This document shows, one piece after another, positions 1-7,915 of a DNA stretch of 64,000 nucleotides (positions are counted from its first letter, which is position 1; every line of letters begins with the position of its first letter). Below the pieces are notes generated by a model that saw only the letters and a list, made by a program, of their open reading frames with translations, ran no database searches and was not told the origin of the DNA. Source of the DNA: Tsukamurella sputi (GTDB taxonomy: Bacteria; Actinomycetota; Actinomycetes; Mycobacteriales; Mycobacteriaceae); the NCBI RefSeq assembly GCF_007858445.1, contig NZ_VIGV01000004.1, positions 496,001 through 560,000 on the forward strand, given 5' to 3'. The position numbers and the translations under genes are program-made.

Positions 1-207
1 ACCTTCGCGAACGGGCTCGCGCTGCAGAACCCCGGTGTCCGCCCCGCGACAGAGGGCGAGATCCTCGCCCTGTGGCAGACCGGCGAGATCGCCTTCGACG
101 TCCTGTCGGGGCTCGGCGGCCTCGGCACGCCGGGCGCCCCCGCGCCGAATCCCGCGCCGACGCAACGCCCCGCACCCGCCCCCGTGCTCGCCGCGAGCGG
201 GCGCTGA
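1..207 (+). CDS. C-terminal end of an unrecognised protein (5' truncated by window edge)
   Basis: Reading frame 1 is open from the first base to a TGA at 205-207 and gives 68 residues. Codon use matches the genome, with strong G/C at third positions. The visible tail has a short helical-looking stretch (EILALWQTGEIAFDVLSGL), then a low-complexity Ala/Pro/Gly tail, typical of a disordered C-terminus of a secreted or surface protein. Nothing in this fragment identifies a family, so no function is proposed. The next gene starts 24 bases later with its own -10 box and is probably a separate unit. Confidence 0.5.
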   Translation, partial: TFANGLALQNPGVRPATEGEILALWQTGEIAFDVLSGLGGLGTPGAPAPNPAPTQRPAPAPVLAASGR

Positions 208-231
208 TCAGCGGGGTGCGATAGTGCAGGG

Positions 232-633
232 GTGACCTTCGAGGAACTCGTCAGCTACAACGCCTCCCTGCCGTTCAACCGCTGGGCCGGGATCGAGGTG
301 CTCAGCGCCGACCGTGAGGAGGTCGTTCTCCGCCTCGAACGCCGCGACGACCTGTGCCAGAACGTCGGCGGCCTCCACGCCGCGCTGATCGCGGGCGTCC
401 TGGAGAACGCCTGCGGCTACGCCCTCGCGATGCACCCCGGCGCGGGCGGCCTCGTCACCCAGATGGACACGCAGTTCCTGCGCCCCGCCCAGGGCGAGGC
501 CTTCCTCGCCGTCGGCCGAGTGGTCAAACCCGGTAGTAAGCAGAGCTTCTCGGAGGCAGACTTCTTCGTCGAGGTCGACGGTGCGCGCGGGCCCCGGTTC
601 GCCACGGCCCGCGCGCTCATCGTCCCCTCCTAG
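232..633 (+). CDS. Hotdog-fold thioesterase (PaaI/DUF4442-like)
   Basis: The 133-residue product has the size and layout of a single hotdog domain. It starts with a helix (SYNASLPFNRWAGIE), has a central helix carrying QNVGGLHAALIAGVLENACGYAL, and ends in beta-strands (FLRPAQGEAFLAVGRVVKPGSK). This is the PaaI/YdiI/DUF4442 pattern of acyl-CoA thioesterases; the HxxLxAxxxE-like helix is the usual active-site helix. Substrate cannot be read from sequence. The GTG start is supported by a GATAGT -10 box at 220-225 exactly six bases upstream, implying a leaderless transcript. The gene converges with the DUF4349 gene, with 10 bases between them. Confidence 0.75.
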   Translation: MTFEELVSYNASLPFNRWAGIEVLSADREEVVLRLERRDDLCQNVGGLHAALIAGVLENACGYALAMHPGAGGLVTQMDTQFLRPAQGEAFLAVGRVVKPGSKQSFSEADFFVEVDGARGPRFATARALIVPS

Positions 634-639
634 TTACAA

Positions 640-658
640 CGGCTCAGGACCGGAGCCG
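640..658. terminator. Short hairpin at convergent gene ends
   Basis: CGGCTC pairs with GAGCCG across a seven-base loop, between the thioesterase stop and the stop codon of the convergent DUF4349 gene. There is no T-tract. It may act as a weak bidirectional terminator, judged only by position and pairing. Confidence 0.3.
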
Positions 659-1633
659 CCGGACGCCCCGGTAGATCCCGTACAGCACCACGAGGAGCGC
701 CATCCAGGGCAGCACGGCGCCGCCGATCACGAGCAGCCACCGCCCGGCGCCGACGAGCGCGTCCCAGCCGTTGCGGAGTCCGCCCGAGAAACCGGAGCGA
801 TCCACGGTGACCTGGGGCTTCGTGATCGTCACCGTCACCGTCGAGAGCGACACCTGATCGCCGATCGAGGCGCAGCGGGACTGCAGGCTCTCGAGCTCCT
901 GTTGCCGCGAGGTGAGCGCTGACTCGGCGGCGATCACCTGGTCGGTGCTCTCGGCCTTCGCGAGGATCGCGGTCAACCGGTCCACGGAGACCTGGGTCGC
1001 GCGGATACGCGCCTCGAGGTCCACGACGGTGCCGGTCACGTCGTCGTGCTGCAGCTGCACCGTTCCGACGGTCCCGAGCCCGCCGGCCCGGTCGATCAAT
1101 TCGCTGATCCGCTCGCTGGGCAGGCGCAGGCGCAGGGTCGCGGAGGCGTTGTCGCCGCGGGTCTCCCGGCGTTCGTCGACCCGCCCATCGAACCGCTCGA
1201 CAGTGGTCGCGAGGTCCTTCGCCGTCGCCGCCGGGTCCGCGCTCGTGACCCCGATCGTGCCCGTGGTGATCACCTGCCGGTTGTTGGTGATCGGGGTCGG
1301 GGTCGACGGTGCCGTCGGCGTCGCGTTCGGCGCCGCGTTCGGTGCGGCGACTCCCGCCGTGCGGGCGGGTGCTGCGGGCGCGGGAGCCACGGCGGTCTCG
1401 GTCCGGGCCGGCGCGGCGGACTCACTGGCGGAGCCGCCCAGCACGCCGGCCAGGACACCGCCGCCCACGGCCACGACGGCGATCGCGGCGGCCGCGGCCA
1501 TGCCGGCGGTCCGGCGCGTGCGCCTGCGTCGTCGCGCCTGCAGATCGTCGCCGACCTCGGTCATCACTGCGGAGCGCATCGCCGCGAGCCGGTCCTCGGT
1601 GAGGACGTCGTCGAGCGTGTTCGGGGTGGTCAT
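644..1633 (-). CDS. DUF4349 membrane protein, partner of the adjacent ECF sigma factor
   Basis: A 329-residue membrane protein. Residues 1-33 are soluble, followed by an Arg-rich stretch (RRRRRTRRT) and a transmembrane helix at about 44-67. An Ala/Pro/Thr-rich periplasmic linker follows, then the DUF4349 core (from VITTGTIGVTSADPAATAKDLATT) with a coiled-coil-like segment rich in Gln/Glu, and a second membrane helix near the C-terminus (WLLVIGGAVLPWMALLVVLYG) with a basic tail. The ATG at 1631-1633 overlaps the TGA of the sigma gene by four bases (ATGA), so the two are translationally coupled. Position downstream of an ECF sigma gene with a cytoplasmic N-terminus suggests an anti-sigma or signal-sensing role, but no zinc-binding anti-sigma motif is visible. 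A longer N-terminal extension is open but overlaps the sigma gene. Confidence 0.8.
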   Translation of the reverse strand: MTTPNTLDDVLTEDRLAAMRSAVMTEVGDDLQARRRRRTRRTAGMAAAAAIAVVAVGGGVLAGVLGGSASESAAPARTETAVAPAPAAPARTAGVAAPNAAPNATPTAPSTPTPITNNRQVITTGTIGVTSADPAATAKDLATTVERFDGRVDERRETRGDNASATLRLRLPSERISELIDRAGGLGTVGTVQLQHDDVTGTVVDLEARIRATQVSVDRLTAILAKAESTDQVIAAESALTSRQQELESLQSRCASIGDQVSLSTVTVTITKPQVTVDRSGFSGGLRNGWDALVGAGRWLLVIGGAVLPWMALLVVLYGIYRGVRRLRS

Positions 1634-2208
1634 GACTGCTCCCTCAGGGTGCTCAGGTCGGCGCGCAGGCGGCCGCGCAGCCGGGAGACGCGGTTGCGCA
1701 CGGCGGAGTGGGTCACGCCCACCTCGGCCGCGGCCCGCTCGTAGGTCTGTTCGTCCTCCACGCAGAGCCGGTAGAGGCGGCGATCGGTGGGGGACAGTGC
1801 CGCCACCGCAGCGGCGATGGCGGCGCGGATCTCGCCGGAGAGCACCTCGTCCTCCGGGGAGGGGGCGGCGCCCGGTGGCTCGGCGTCGTCGAGCGGCGCC
1901 GATCTGTCCTGGACCGCCGACAGGCGCCTGCCCGCATTCAGCGCGGTGTACCGCGCGGTGGTGAGCAGCCACGGCAGAACCGATTCATCGACTATCCGGA
2001 CCGAGTCGATCCGGCGCCACAGTGTGAGGAAGGTGTCCTGGGCGACCTCCTGCGCGGCGTCGGCGTCGCGCAGTACGGAGTACGCCTGCCAGTAGACGGG
2101 GCGCACGTGGCGGTCGTGGATCGCCGCGAACGCGGAGCCGTCGCCGCCCGCGGCGCGGGCGAGGAGGGTCCGGTCCGGGGGCTCCTGGGCGGTCATCGTG
2201 GACGTCAC
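1630..2208 (-). CDS. ECF-type RNA polymerase sigma factor
   Basis: The 192-residue product has sigma region 2 at about residues 25-95 (AFAAIHDRHVRPVYWQAYSVLRD, then AAQEVAQDTFLTLWRRI) and region 4 at about 130-185 (ALSPTDRRLYRLCVEDEQTY, then the helix-turn-helix AAAEVGVTHSAVRNRVSRLRGRL). Region 3 is missing, as expected for the extracytoplasmic-function class. It is coupled to the downstream DUF4349 membrane protein, the likely regulator of its activity. The GTG at 2206-2208 gives the longest form. An ATG at 2194-2196 has AGAAGGGG 13 bases upstream and may be the true start; the same purine tract lies too close to the GTG. Target promoters are unknown. Confidence 0.85.
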   Translation of the reverse strand: MTSTMTAQEPPDRTLLARAAGGDGSAFAAIHDRHVRPVYWQAYSVLRDADAAQEVAQDTFLTLWRRIDSVRIVDESVLPWLLTTARYTALNAGRRLSAVQDRSAPLDDAEPPGAAPSPEDEVLSGEIRAAIAAAVAALSPTDRRLYRLCVEDEQTYERAAAEVGVTHSAVRNRVSRLRGRLRADLSTLREQS

Positions 2209-2273
2209 ACCCCTTCTATGTCGGCGGGGTGCGCCACCGTCTCACGGATTCGGAATCTCGGAACGTCGGGGCT

Positions 2274-2912
2274 CTAGAAGCTCAGGTGGATACCGGCGTC
2301 GTCGACGGTGACCGTCACCTGCGCGAGGTCGTCGACCTGGGCGTCGGGGGAGAAGCGCGCGGAGGCGGACCCCACGCCGACGACGCGCATTCCCGCGGCC
2401 TTCCCGGCGGCGATCCCGGCCTCGGAGTCCTCGAAGACGATGCATTCGGTGGGCTCGACGCCCAGCAGAGATGCACCGCGGAGGAAGCCCTCGGGATCGG
2501 GCTTGCTCGCGCGCACGTCCTCGGCGGTCACCCGGACCTGCGGCAACGGCAGTCCCGCGGCGCCCATGCGCGCGGTGGCGAGCGCGACGTCGGCGGAGGT
2601 CACGAGGGCGTGCGGCGCACCGTCGAGCGAGGCGAGGAAGGCGGGCGCCCCGGCGACGGGCACGATGCCGTCGGTATCGGCCGTCTCCTGCGCGAGGAGG
2701 AGACGGTTCTCGGCGAGGTTGACCTCCGCGGGCCGGTCGGGGAGCAGTGCCGCCATCGTGGCGTGCCCCTGGCGCCCGTGCGCGACCGCGAGCACCTCCG
2801 CCGGATCGAGGCCCTTCTCGCGGGCCCACCTCGTCCAGCAGCGCTCGACGACGGCGTGCGAGTCGACCAGCGTGCCGTCCATGTCCAGCAGCAGAGCGCG
2901 ACCGGTCAGCAT
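2274..2912 (-). CDS. HAD-family phosphatase (HAD-IA, sugar-phosphatase type)
   Basis: The 212-residue product opens with HAD motif I (LLLDMDGTLVDS, the nucleophilic and acid/base Asp pair). A helical cap follows, then motif II (ALVTSADVALA), motif III Lys (ASKPDPEGFLRG) and motif IV (CIVFEDSEAGIAAGKAAGMRVVGV). This order is that of HAD subfamily IA phosphatases acting on sugar phosphates, 2-phosphoglycolate or similar small phosphates; the substrate cannot be told. The ATG at 2910-2912 is preceded by GGAGG at ideal spacing, which overrides longer open starts. It stands alone between the sigma factor, transcribed the same way, and a small gene on the other strand. Confidence 0.85.
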   Translation of the reverse strand: MLTGRALLLDMDGTLVDSHAVVERCWTRWAREKGLDPAEVLAVAHGRQGHATMAALLPDRPAEVNLAENRLLLAQETADTDGIVPVAGAPAFLASLDGAPHALVTSADVALATARMGAAGLPLPQVRVTAEDVRASKPDPEGFLRGASLLGVEPTECIVFEDSEAGIAAGKAAGMRVVGVGSASARFSPDAQVDDLAQVTVTVDDAGIHLSF

Positions 2913-3088
2913 GGAGCCTCCTTCGAGTGGGCCTGTGCGAGTGGGCTTGTGCGCCCCACCATACGGGCGCGCGGCGGTCGACGAAGGGCTGCTCGGAGAA
3001 GCGTTACGGCACAGCGTGTTCCCGGTCACAATTTAGGTCATCGCTTAAACATTGGCGCCGGGCCGCGACGGCCGGTTCACTAGTGGTC

Positions 3089-3295
3089 ATGACCAGCTAC
3101 CGTGATTTCAAGAGCCTCACCGCCGACCCGACCGCCGGCACCGTCTACGCCCGCCTCGCCGACATCCACGAGGACGCCGCGAAGCCGACCGCCGCGCCCC
3201 GTAGCGGATTCGCCGCCGCGGGCATCCGTGCCGCCCTCCAGCGCTTCGTCTCGGCGCACCCCGAGTACACCGGCCCCGCCGCGCTGCGCTTCTAG
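3089..3295 (+). CDS. Small unrecognised protein (68 aa)
   Basis: An ATG at 3089 opens a 68-residue frame whose codons follow the genome's G/C third-position preference. It begins MTSYRDFKSLTADPTAGTV and ends in a helix-forming segment (AAAGIRAALQRFVSAHPEYTG). No signal peptide or membrane segment is present. The frame stays open for about 340 bases upstream, but that part is antisense to the HAD gene and rich in Arg/Ser shadow codons, so the short form is preferred. No family recognised. It converges with the ArsR-type regulator, 17 bases away. Confidence 0.5.
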   Translation: MTSYRDFKSLTADPTAGTVYARLADIHEDAAKPTAAPRSGFAAAGIRAALQRFVSAHPEYTGPAALRF

Positions 3296-3312
3296 TCCCT
3301 TCCCGAACACCC

Positions 3313-4311
3313 TCAGGAGCGGTGGCCGTGCACCAGCCGGTCGCCGTCGGGCGTGCGCCGATAGAGCACTTCGCGCCCGCTCCTGGCACGATCGACCAGC
3401 CCGTTCTCGTGCAGGACCTTCAGGCTCTGCGACGCCGCCGACGGTGTCACCTCCAGCCGTCGCGCCAGCTCGCTGACGGCCACCGGCTCGTCCAGGGCGT
3501 GCAGCACGTCCGCCTTCGCTCCGCCGATCAGCCGTCGCAGCGCTCCCGGCGGTACCGCGCGCATCGACTCCATGAGTGTCGCGCTGCCCCGTGCCGGATA
3601 GCCGGCGTGCGGCGCCGCCGTCTCCGGTGAGTGCGCACTCACCAGTCGCGTGAGGAAGACGCTGGGAATCAGGGTGAGACCCCGCCCCGCAGAGGCGTAT
3701 TCGCCCGATCCTCGGCCGTACGCGAGGTCCAGGCGCAGCCGCCCGTCGCGGTCCCACGTCAGGTTCGGGTTGAGCGAGGCGAAGAGCTGCGTCGGTCCGC
3801 CGATCGCGAGCTCCCTTCCGCGGAACGTGACATCCGACTCCAGGATCCGATTCACCGACGGCCAGATGGGGGCGATCACCACTCGGTGGTAGCGCTCCAG
3901 CGCCCCAGCGATGCGCGGCCCGGCGCGCTCCGGATCCTCCAGCAGCCGCGCCAGAGCCGGTGACGGATCGCCGCCCTCTCGCAACTCGTCCAGCTGCGTG
4001 TGGATCAGTTCGGGGTCCGTCGCGGCGATCGCGGCGAGCCCCTCGTCGAGCGAGGGGCGTGAGACGCCGAGCTCGGGCATCGGGGTGAGGAAATCAGGGA
4101 TCGCGTTACCCGACGGTGCCACCAACGCGCTGACGAGTCGATGGTCGTACCGGTCGCGCTGGGCCTGCGCGTTGCTGCGCCACCGCTGCAGATGCGCGGA
4201 ACTCTCGTGCGTCGTGTTCAGGTGGAACAGGCTGAGCGAGGTCTCGTTCATCGGCGCCAGCACGAAACGCACGTCCGAGAGGTCGCGGACGTCCAGCACA
4301 TAGGTGAGCAT
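3313..4311 (-). CDS. ArsR-type winged-helix regulator with DUF5937-like N-terminal domain
   Basis: A 332-residue protein. About 240 N-terminal residues form a separate domain (MLTYVLDVRDLSDVRFVLAPMN...) typical of actinobacterial DUF5937 regulators. The C-terminal 80 residues form an ArsR-type winged helix (RRLIGGAKADVLHALDE, then the recognition helix VTPSAASQSLKVLHENGLVDRARSGREVLYRRT). No metal-binding Cys motif is seen in the winged helix, so a metal sensor is not implied; the ligand is probably bound by the N-terminal domain. A TAAACT box lies nine bases upstream of the ATG. Its target is unknown; the neighbouring monooxygenase already has its own TetR regulator. Confidence 0.8.
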   Translation of the reverse strand: MLTYVLDVRDLSDVRFVLAPMNETSLSLFHLNTTHESSAHLQRWRSNAQAQRDRYDHRLVSALVAPSGNAIPDFLTPMPELGVSRPSLDEGLAAIAATDPELIHTQLDELREGGDPSPALARLLEDPERAGPRIAGALERYHRVVIAPIWPSVNRILESDVTFRGRELAIGGPTQLFASLNPNLTWDRDGRLRLDLAYGRGSGEYASAGRGLTLIPSVFLTRLVSAHSPETAAPHAGYPARGSATLMESMRAVPPGALRRLIGGAKADVLHALDEPVAVSELARRLEVTPSAASQSLKVLHENGLVDRARSGREVLYRRTPDGDRLVHGHRS

Positions 4312-4427
4312 GAGACGCCCAGTTTAGGCCGGTCGCCGCTCCAGCCGCCCCCGGTTCGTGACGTGGCGGTGTCAGCCACGGTTCCCGGGATTCGTGTGCA
4401 CCTGCCTACTCCCGAGGAGGCGGGTGG

Positions 4428-5615
4428 CTATCTCGCTCGGCTCATCAGCCGCAAGAAGGCCGGCCCGATCACCGGCGCCGTGAGGGCGCGGATCATCAGG
4501 TTCTGCACCCCGAGATGCAGGCTGCTCGGTGGGGCGAACCGGGCCATTCCCGTGCGCGCCTGGCGCTGGCGCGTCGCGACGTCATCGCGCAGGTCCGCCT
4601 CCCACGCGTCGAGCGCCGCGCCGATCCTGCCGGGGTGAGCCGAGAGGCTCCGCCCCAGCCGGTCGGCACCCGCCAGGGCGAGGCCCGCGCCGTGACCGGC
4701 GAACAGCGAGACGCACCACGCGGAGTCGCCGACCAGGGCGACGTTCCCGCGGCTCCACGACTCCATGACGACCTGGCTCACGGAATCGGAGTACGCGCCG
4801 TCCGTCCGGGCGGCGTGGCGCATCGCCTCGTGGACGGGGCCGCGGAGATCGCCGAAGTGGCGAGCGAGGGCGTCCGCGGGAGAACCTGCGGCGTCGTCCG
4901 CCGCTGTCGCGGTGCGGTAGGTGAAGAACGCGGAGGGGGCGTGGGTGCGGGGCCGGAAGACGGCGGCGGTCCGGCCGACGTCGATGAACGTAGCCGCGGT
5001 CTGTTTCGGCAGTGCCTCCGGTGCAGTGTCCAGCGGGAACGCGGCAACCGCGTGCCCCAGATCGCGCACGAACGCCTCCGCAGGGCCGAAGACGAGGTCT
5101 CGGATCCCGGAGTGCAGGCCGTCCGCCCCGATGAGCAGATCGGCGTCGTGGACGGTGCCGTCGCTCAGCGTCACGCGGGCGGCGTCCTCGAGGTGGTCGA
5201 CCGCGGTGACGACCGTGCCGAATCGGATCTCCACCGTCCCGGCGACGGCCTCGTGGAGCGCTTCCTCGAGGTCGCCGCGGAAGAGGGTGAGTGCTCGATC
5301 GCCGAGTGACTGCTCGGCGAGCGCGGTGGGCATGGTGAGCTTCGTGCTGCCGTCGGCGCGTACCAGGACCGAGGTGAAGATTCCCTGGTCCCGGTCGCGG
5401 AGCGCGGGCACCAGCCCCAGGCTCTCCGCCGCATCGAAGCCGGTCCCGAGGAGATTGATGAGGTAGCCACCGGTGCGCCGTGCAGGGGCGCGCTCTGCGA
5501 TCAGGACCTCGTGTCCGTCGCGATGCAGGCGCAGCGCCGCGGCGAGGCCCGCGATGCCGGCTCCGGCGATGACGATCCTGAGACGGCGTGGATCTGTGTC
5601 GACGTGGTCCGGCAT
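4428..5615 (-). CDS. FAD-dependent monooxygenase (PHBH/TetX-like)
   Basis: A 395-residue class A flavoprotein monooxygenase. It has the Rossmann dinucleotide motif near the N-terminus (IVIAGAGIAGLAAALRLHRDG), a central DG-type motif (LIGADGLHSGIRD) and the second FAD motif (VALVGDSAWCVSLFAGHGAGLALAGADRL). This is the layout of PHBH-fold hydroxylases and TetX-like drug hydroxylases, which use NAD(P)H and O2. The ATG at 5613-5615 follows a GGAGGAGCC ribosome site. It is transcribed away from a TetR regulator, and the shared 93-base region holds two 18-bp palindromes, so ligand-induced expression is expected. Substrate is not predictable. Confidence 0.88.
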   Translation of the reverse strand: MPDHVDTDPRRLRIVIAGAGIAGLAAALRLHRDGHEVLIAERAPARRTGGYLINLLGTGFDAAESLGLVPALRDRDQGIFTSVLVRADGSTKLTMPTALAEQSLGDRALTLFRGDLEEALHEAVAGTVEIRFGTVVTAVDHLEDAARVTLSDGTVHDADLLIGADGLHSGIRDLVFGPAEAFVRDLGHAVAAFPLDTAPEALPKQTAATFIDVGRTAAVFRPRTHAPSAFFTYRTATAADDAAGSPADALARHFGDLRGPVHEAMRHAARTDGAYSDSVSQVVMESWSRGNVALVGDSAWCVSLFAGHGAGLALAGADRLGRSLSAHPGRIGAALDAWEADLRDDVATRQRQARTGMARFAPPSSLHLGVQNLMIRALTAPVIGPAFLRLMSRAR

Positions 5616-5626
5616 GGCTCCTCCAG

Positions 5627-5644
5627 TTTGAGCGTCTGTTCAAA
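5627..5644. promoter_or_regulatory. TetR operator half 1 (18-bp imperfect palindrome)
   Basis: TTTGAGCGTCTGTTCAAA is an inverted repeat, with TTTGAGC against GTTCAAA (six of seven arms match). It lies just upstream of the monooxygenase ribosome-binding site. It shares the pattern TxTGAGCxTxTGTTCAxA with the second palindrome at 5650-5667. It is a likely binding site for the divergent TetR protein. Confidence 0.7.
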
Positions 5645-5649
5645 CCTAG

Positions 5650-5667
5650 TATGAGCATATGTTCATA
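5650..5667. promoter_or_regulatory. TetR operator half 2 (18-bp palindrome)
   Basis: TATGAGCATATGTTCATA is an inverted repeat with seven of eight arm bases matching. Its centre is 23 bp from that of the first palindrome, about two helical turns. On the minus strand it fills the region between TTGCAC (5672-5677) and a CATACT -10 candidate, so binding would block monooxygenase transcription. Confidence 0.7.
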
Positions 5668-5708
5668 CCTGGTGCAACAGAGGTCCGGCGTGCTCGTAGA
5701 ATCGACCC

Positions 5709-6308
5709 ATGCCCAGGGGAGTCGCGATCGATGGAGCGCGCCAGCGCCTCTTCGCCGCGGCCGAGGAGGTGATCCTCCGCGGTGGCGTCGGGAGATTGAC
5801 GGGGCGCGCGGTCACCGCGCAGGCCGGCGTTGCCACCGGGCTGCTGCACGCGCACTTCGGCGACTTCGACGGATTCCTCGCCGCCTACGCGGTGGATCGG
5901 AGCTTCCTGCTCGTGGCGGAGGCCGGCGAAGCGATCTCGGCCGGTGCGGGGGCGGAATCGACAGTGGCGGAGTCGCTCTGCGCGCAGCTCGACGCGTTGC
6001 CGCAGCCCGCGACCACCGCGTTCGCGCGCCTCCTTGCCGCCCGGCCGGATCTCCGCGGCCGCGCCGCGGAGGTGTTGGGCGAGGACGCCGCCGGCTTCGA
6101 GGGGGTGACGGCGGCGGTCGCCGAACGGCTCGCCGCGGCGCAGCTCGAGGGCCGGCTACGGCCGGACGTGCGCGCCGACGACCTCGCTTACGCGGTGGTC
6201 GCGGTGGCCCTGCGCGCATGGTGCGCCGGCGACTCGGACGACCGTCGGCGCACCACCGTGGCCGCGATCCTCAGCGCGTCCGTCGATGCCCCGCCGGCGG
6301 GAGACTGA
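5709..6308 (+). CDS. TetR-family repressor of the divergent monooxygenase
   Basis: A 199-residue TetR-type regulator. The N-terminal helix-turn-helix covers about residues 8-55 (GARQRLFAAAEEVILRGGVGRLTGRAVTAQAGVATGLLHAHFGDFDGFLAAYAV), with the usual conserved phenylalanine before the helix-4 region; the rest is an all-helical ligand-binding domain. The ATG is six bases after a TAGAAT -10 box (5697-5702), indicating leaderless transcription. It is divergent from the flavin monooxygenase, and two matching palindromes lie between them. The likely role is repression of both genes until a substrate-like ligand binds. Confidence 0.88.
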   Translation: MPRGVAIDGARQRLFAAAEEVILRGGVGRLTGRAVTAQAGVATGLLHAHFGDFDGFLAAYAVDRSFLLVAEAGEAISAGAGAESTVAESLCAQLDALPQPATTAFARLLAARPDLRGRAAEVLGEDAAGFEGVTAAVAERLAAAQLEGRLRPDVRADDLAYAVVAVALRAWCAGDSDDRRRTTVAAILSASVDAPPAGD

Positions 6309-6325
6309 CGTCGGTTCCGGCTCGG

Positions 6326-7915
6326 TCAGGCGCGTGTGACCGCGTACTGGATGAGGTCCGGTCGGTCGCGGAGCCGCGCGATCGCCTTCCGCCCCAGCGA
6401 CCACCAGAAGATCGCGCCGATCGCCGCAGCGGCCAGGGCGCCGAGCCACTCCAGTGCGCCGGGGAGGAGTGCCGCGAGCAATGCGCACGGCACGGTGGTG
6501 AGGACGAGGACGCCCATCGCACCGAAGGCCCAGCCGATCGCGGCGCCGCTGGACGAGTTGCGGGTGGAGAACGACATCATCTTCCGGGCCTCCGGTACCG
6601 GATACGGCGCGGCGGCCGAGGCGAAGGCGATCAGCCCGGCGCCCACTCCGATCATGCTGACGGTCACCGCGACCGGAACCGCGGCGCGATCGAAGCCCGC
6701 ACCTCCGAAGGCGCGGACGACGACCACGGGCAGCACCGCGACCGGCGTCACCACGAGGGCCCAGGAGAGCTGCCGTCCACGAACGTCCGCTGAAGCTGCT
6801 CGAGGGATGAGCGCGATGTGCCAGAAGGACTTGCCGTCGAGCCCGTACAGGTTCAGCGCCGCCATGACCGCCATCAGGAGCACCATCCACGCGCCCCACC
6901 GGGCGTCGAACGGGAAGTTCTCGAGGAACAGTGGAAGGACGCCGCTCATGACGGCGAAGGCGATCGGGGACAGGAGCTGATACCGCCGCCGGATATCGCC
7001 GCCCCACAGGGAGAGCTCGCGTGCCACGACGGCGCCGCGCGGGCTCGCGCGCCATCCGCCGCGGAGGTATCCGCGTCGCGTGCGCCGACCGCGGGACGGC
7101 GACGGGAGCGGGATCGTGCCCGCGAACGCCCGACGGATCAGGCGCTGCCACCCGGCGAGAAGGGCCGCATCGAGTGCCGCGAGCCCGAGTACGGCGGCGA
7201 CGCCGAGCATCCACTCGCCATGGGCCGCGCGTTCGACGGCCGCGATACCCCACGCGAACGGAATCACTGTGACGATGCCGAGGCCGTCCCCGGCGGCGGC
7301 GATGGCCCCGTTGAGCAGGAATTGGCCTGCGTACAGCGCGCAGAATCCGGCGACGAAGAGCAGGAGCGCCGCCTCTCGCGCGCGCCGGGTGCGGGCGGCC
7401 TGCGACAGCGCGACGGAGATGACTCGGGAGAGGGCGACGATGAGCACGAGGGTGAGGACTGCCGCGGGGACGGCGAGGACCAGTGTCACCGGCGCTCGCG
7501 CCGCCGCGTATCCGACGATCGAGAGGACGGCCAGCGCGGTGAGCGGGACCGGGATCCCGATCAGGGACGCGAGGAACAGAGCACGGGCGAGAGGCTCGGC
7601 CCGGAGCGGCAGGAGCGTGAACTGCCGGGGTTGCAGGGTGTTGTCGGAGAAGCCGGACAGGGCGGGGAGGTACGCCCACATGACGCCGATGCCGACCAGC
7701 GAGACGCCGATGAACCCGCCCGCCGACGAGCTCTTCTCGAGCCCGGCGGCCACGGCGCCGATGACGAGGCCCGTTGCGGCGAAAAACCCGAGCACGCCGA
7801 GCAGGATGTTGGCGACGAGCCTGCCGCCCGTCGATCGCCGTTTGTACAGGGTCCACTGCATCGACGTCACCACCCTGTTCAGATGACGATCGACGGCGTT
7901 CACTGCTGCAACCAC
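6326..7915 (-). CDS. ABC transporter permease (ABC-2-like, about 12 membrane segments)
   Basis: A 529-residue membrane protein with two blocks of hydrophobic helices separated by polar, Arg-rich loops, for example LLGVLGFFAATGLVIGAVAAGL, LVLAVPAAVLTLVLIVAL and IGWAFGAMGVLVLTTVPCALLAALLPGAL. The GTG start at 7913-7915 lies inside the end of the ATPase gene (16-base overlap), so the two are translationally coupled and form one transporter. The architecture fits drug- or lipid-exporting ABC-2-type permeases of actinobacteria. No substrate can be assigned, and no solute-binding protein is present, consistent with export. Confidence 0.8.
   Translation of the reverse strand: MVAAVNAVDRHLNRVVTSMQWTLYKRRSTGGRLVANILLGVLGFFAATGLVIGAVAAGLEKSSSAGGFIGVSLVGIGVMWAYLPALSGFSDNTLQPRQFTLLPLRAEPLARALFLASLIGIPVPLTALAVLSIVGYAAARAPVTLVLAVPAAVLTLVLIVALSRVISVALSQAARTRRAREAALLLFVAGFCALYAGQFLLNGAIAAAGDGLGIVTVIPFAWGIAAVERAAHGEWMLGVAAVLGLAALDAALLAGWQRLIRRAFAGTIPLPSPSRGRRTRRGYLRGGWRASPRGAVVARELSLWGGDIRRRYQLLSPIAFAVMSGVLPLFLENFPFDARWGAWMVLLMAVMAALNLYGLDGKSFWHIALIPRAASADVRGRQLSWALVVTPVAVLPVVVVRAFGGAGFDRAAVPVAVTVSMIGVGAGLIAFASAAAPYPVPEARKMMSFSTRNSSSGAAIGWAFGAMGVLVLTTVPCALLAALLPGALEWLGALAAAAIGAIFWWSLGRKAIARLRDRPDLIQYAVTRA

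Noticed and set aside
1634-1972. Possible 113-residue N-terminal extension of the DUF4349 protein
   Set aside because: It overlaps the sigma factor gene in another frame and is Arg/Gly-rich. The ATG at 1631-1633, coupled to the sigma stop, is better.
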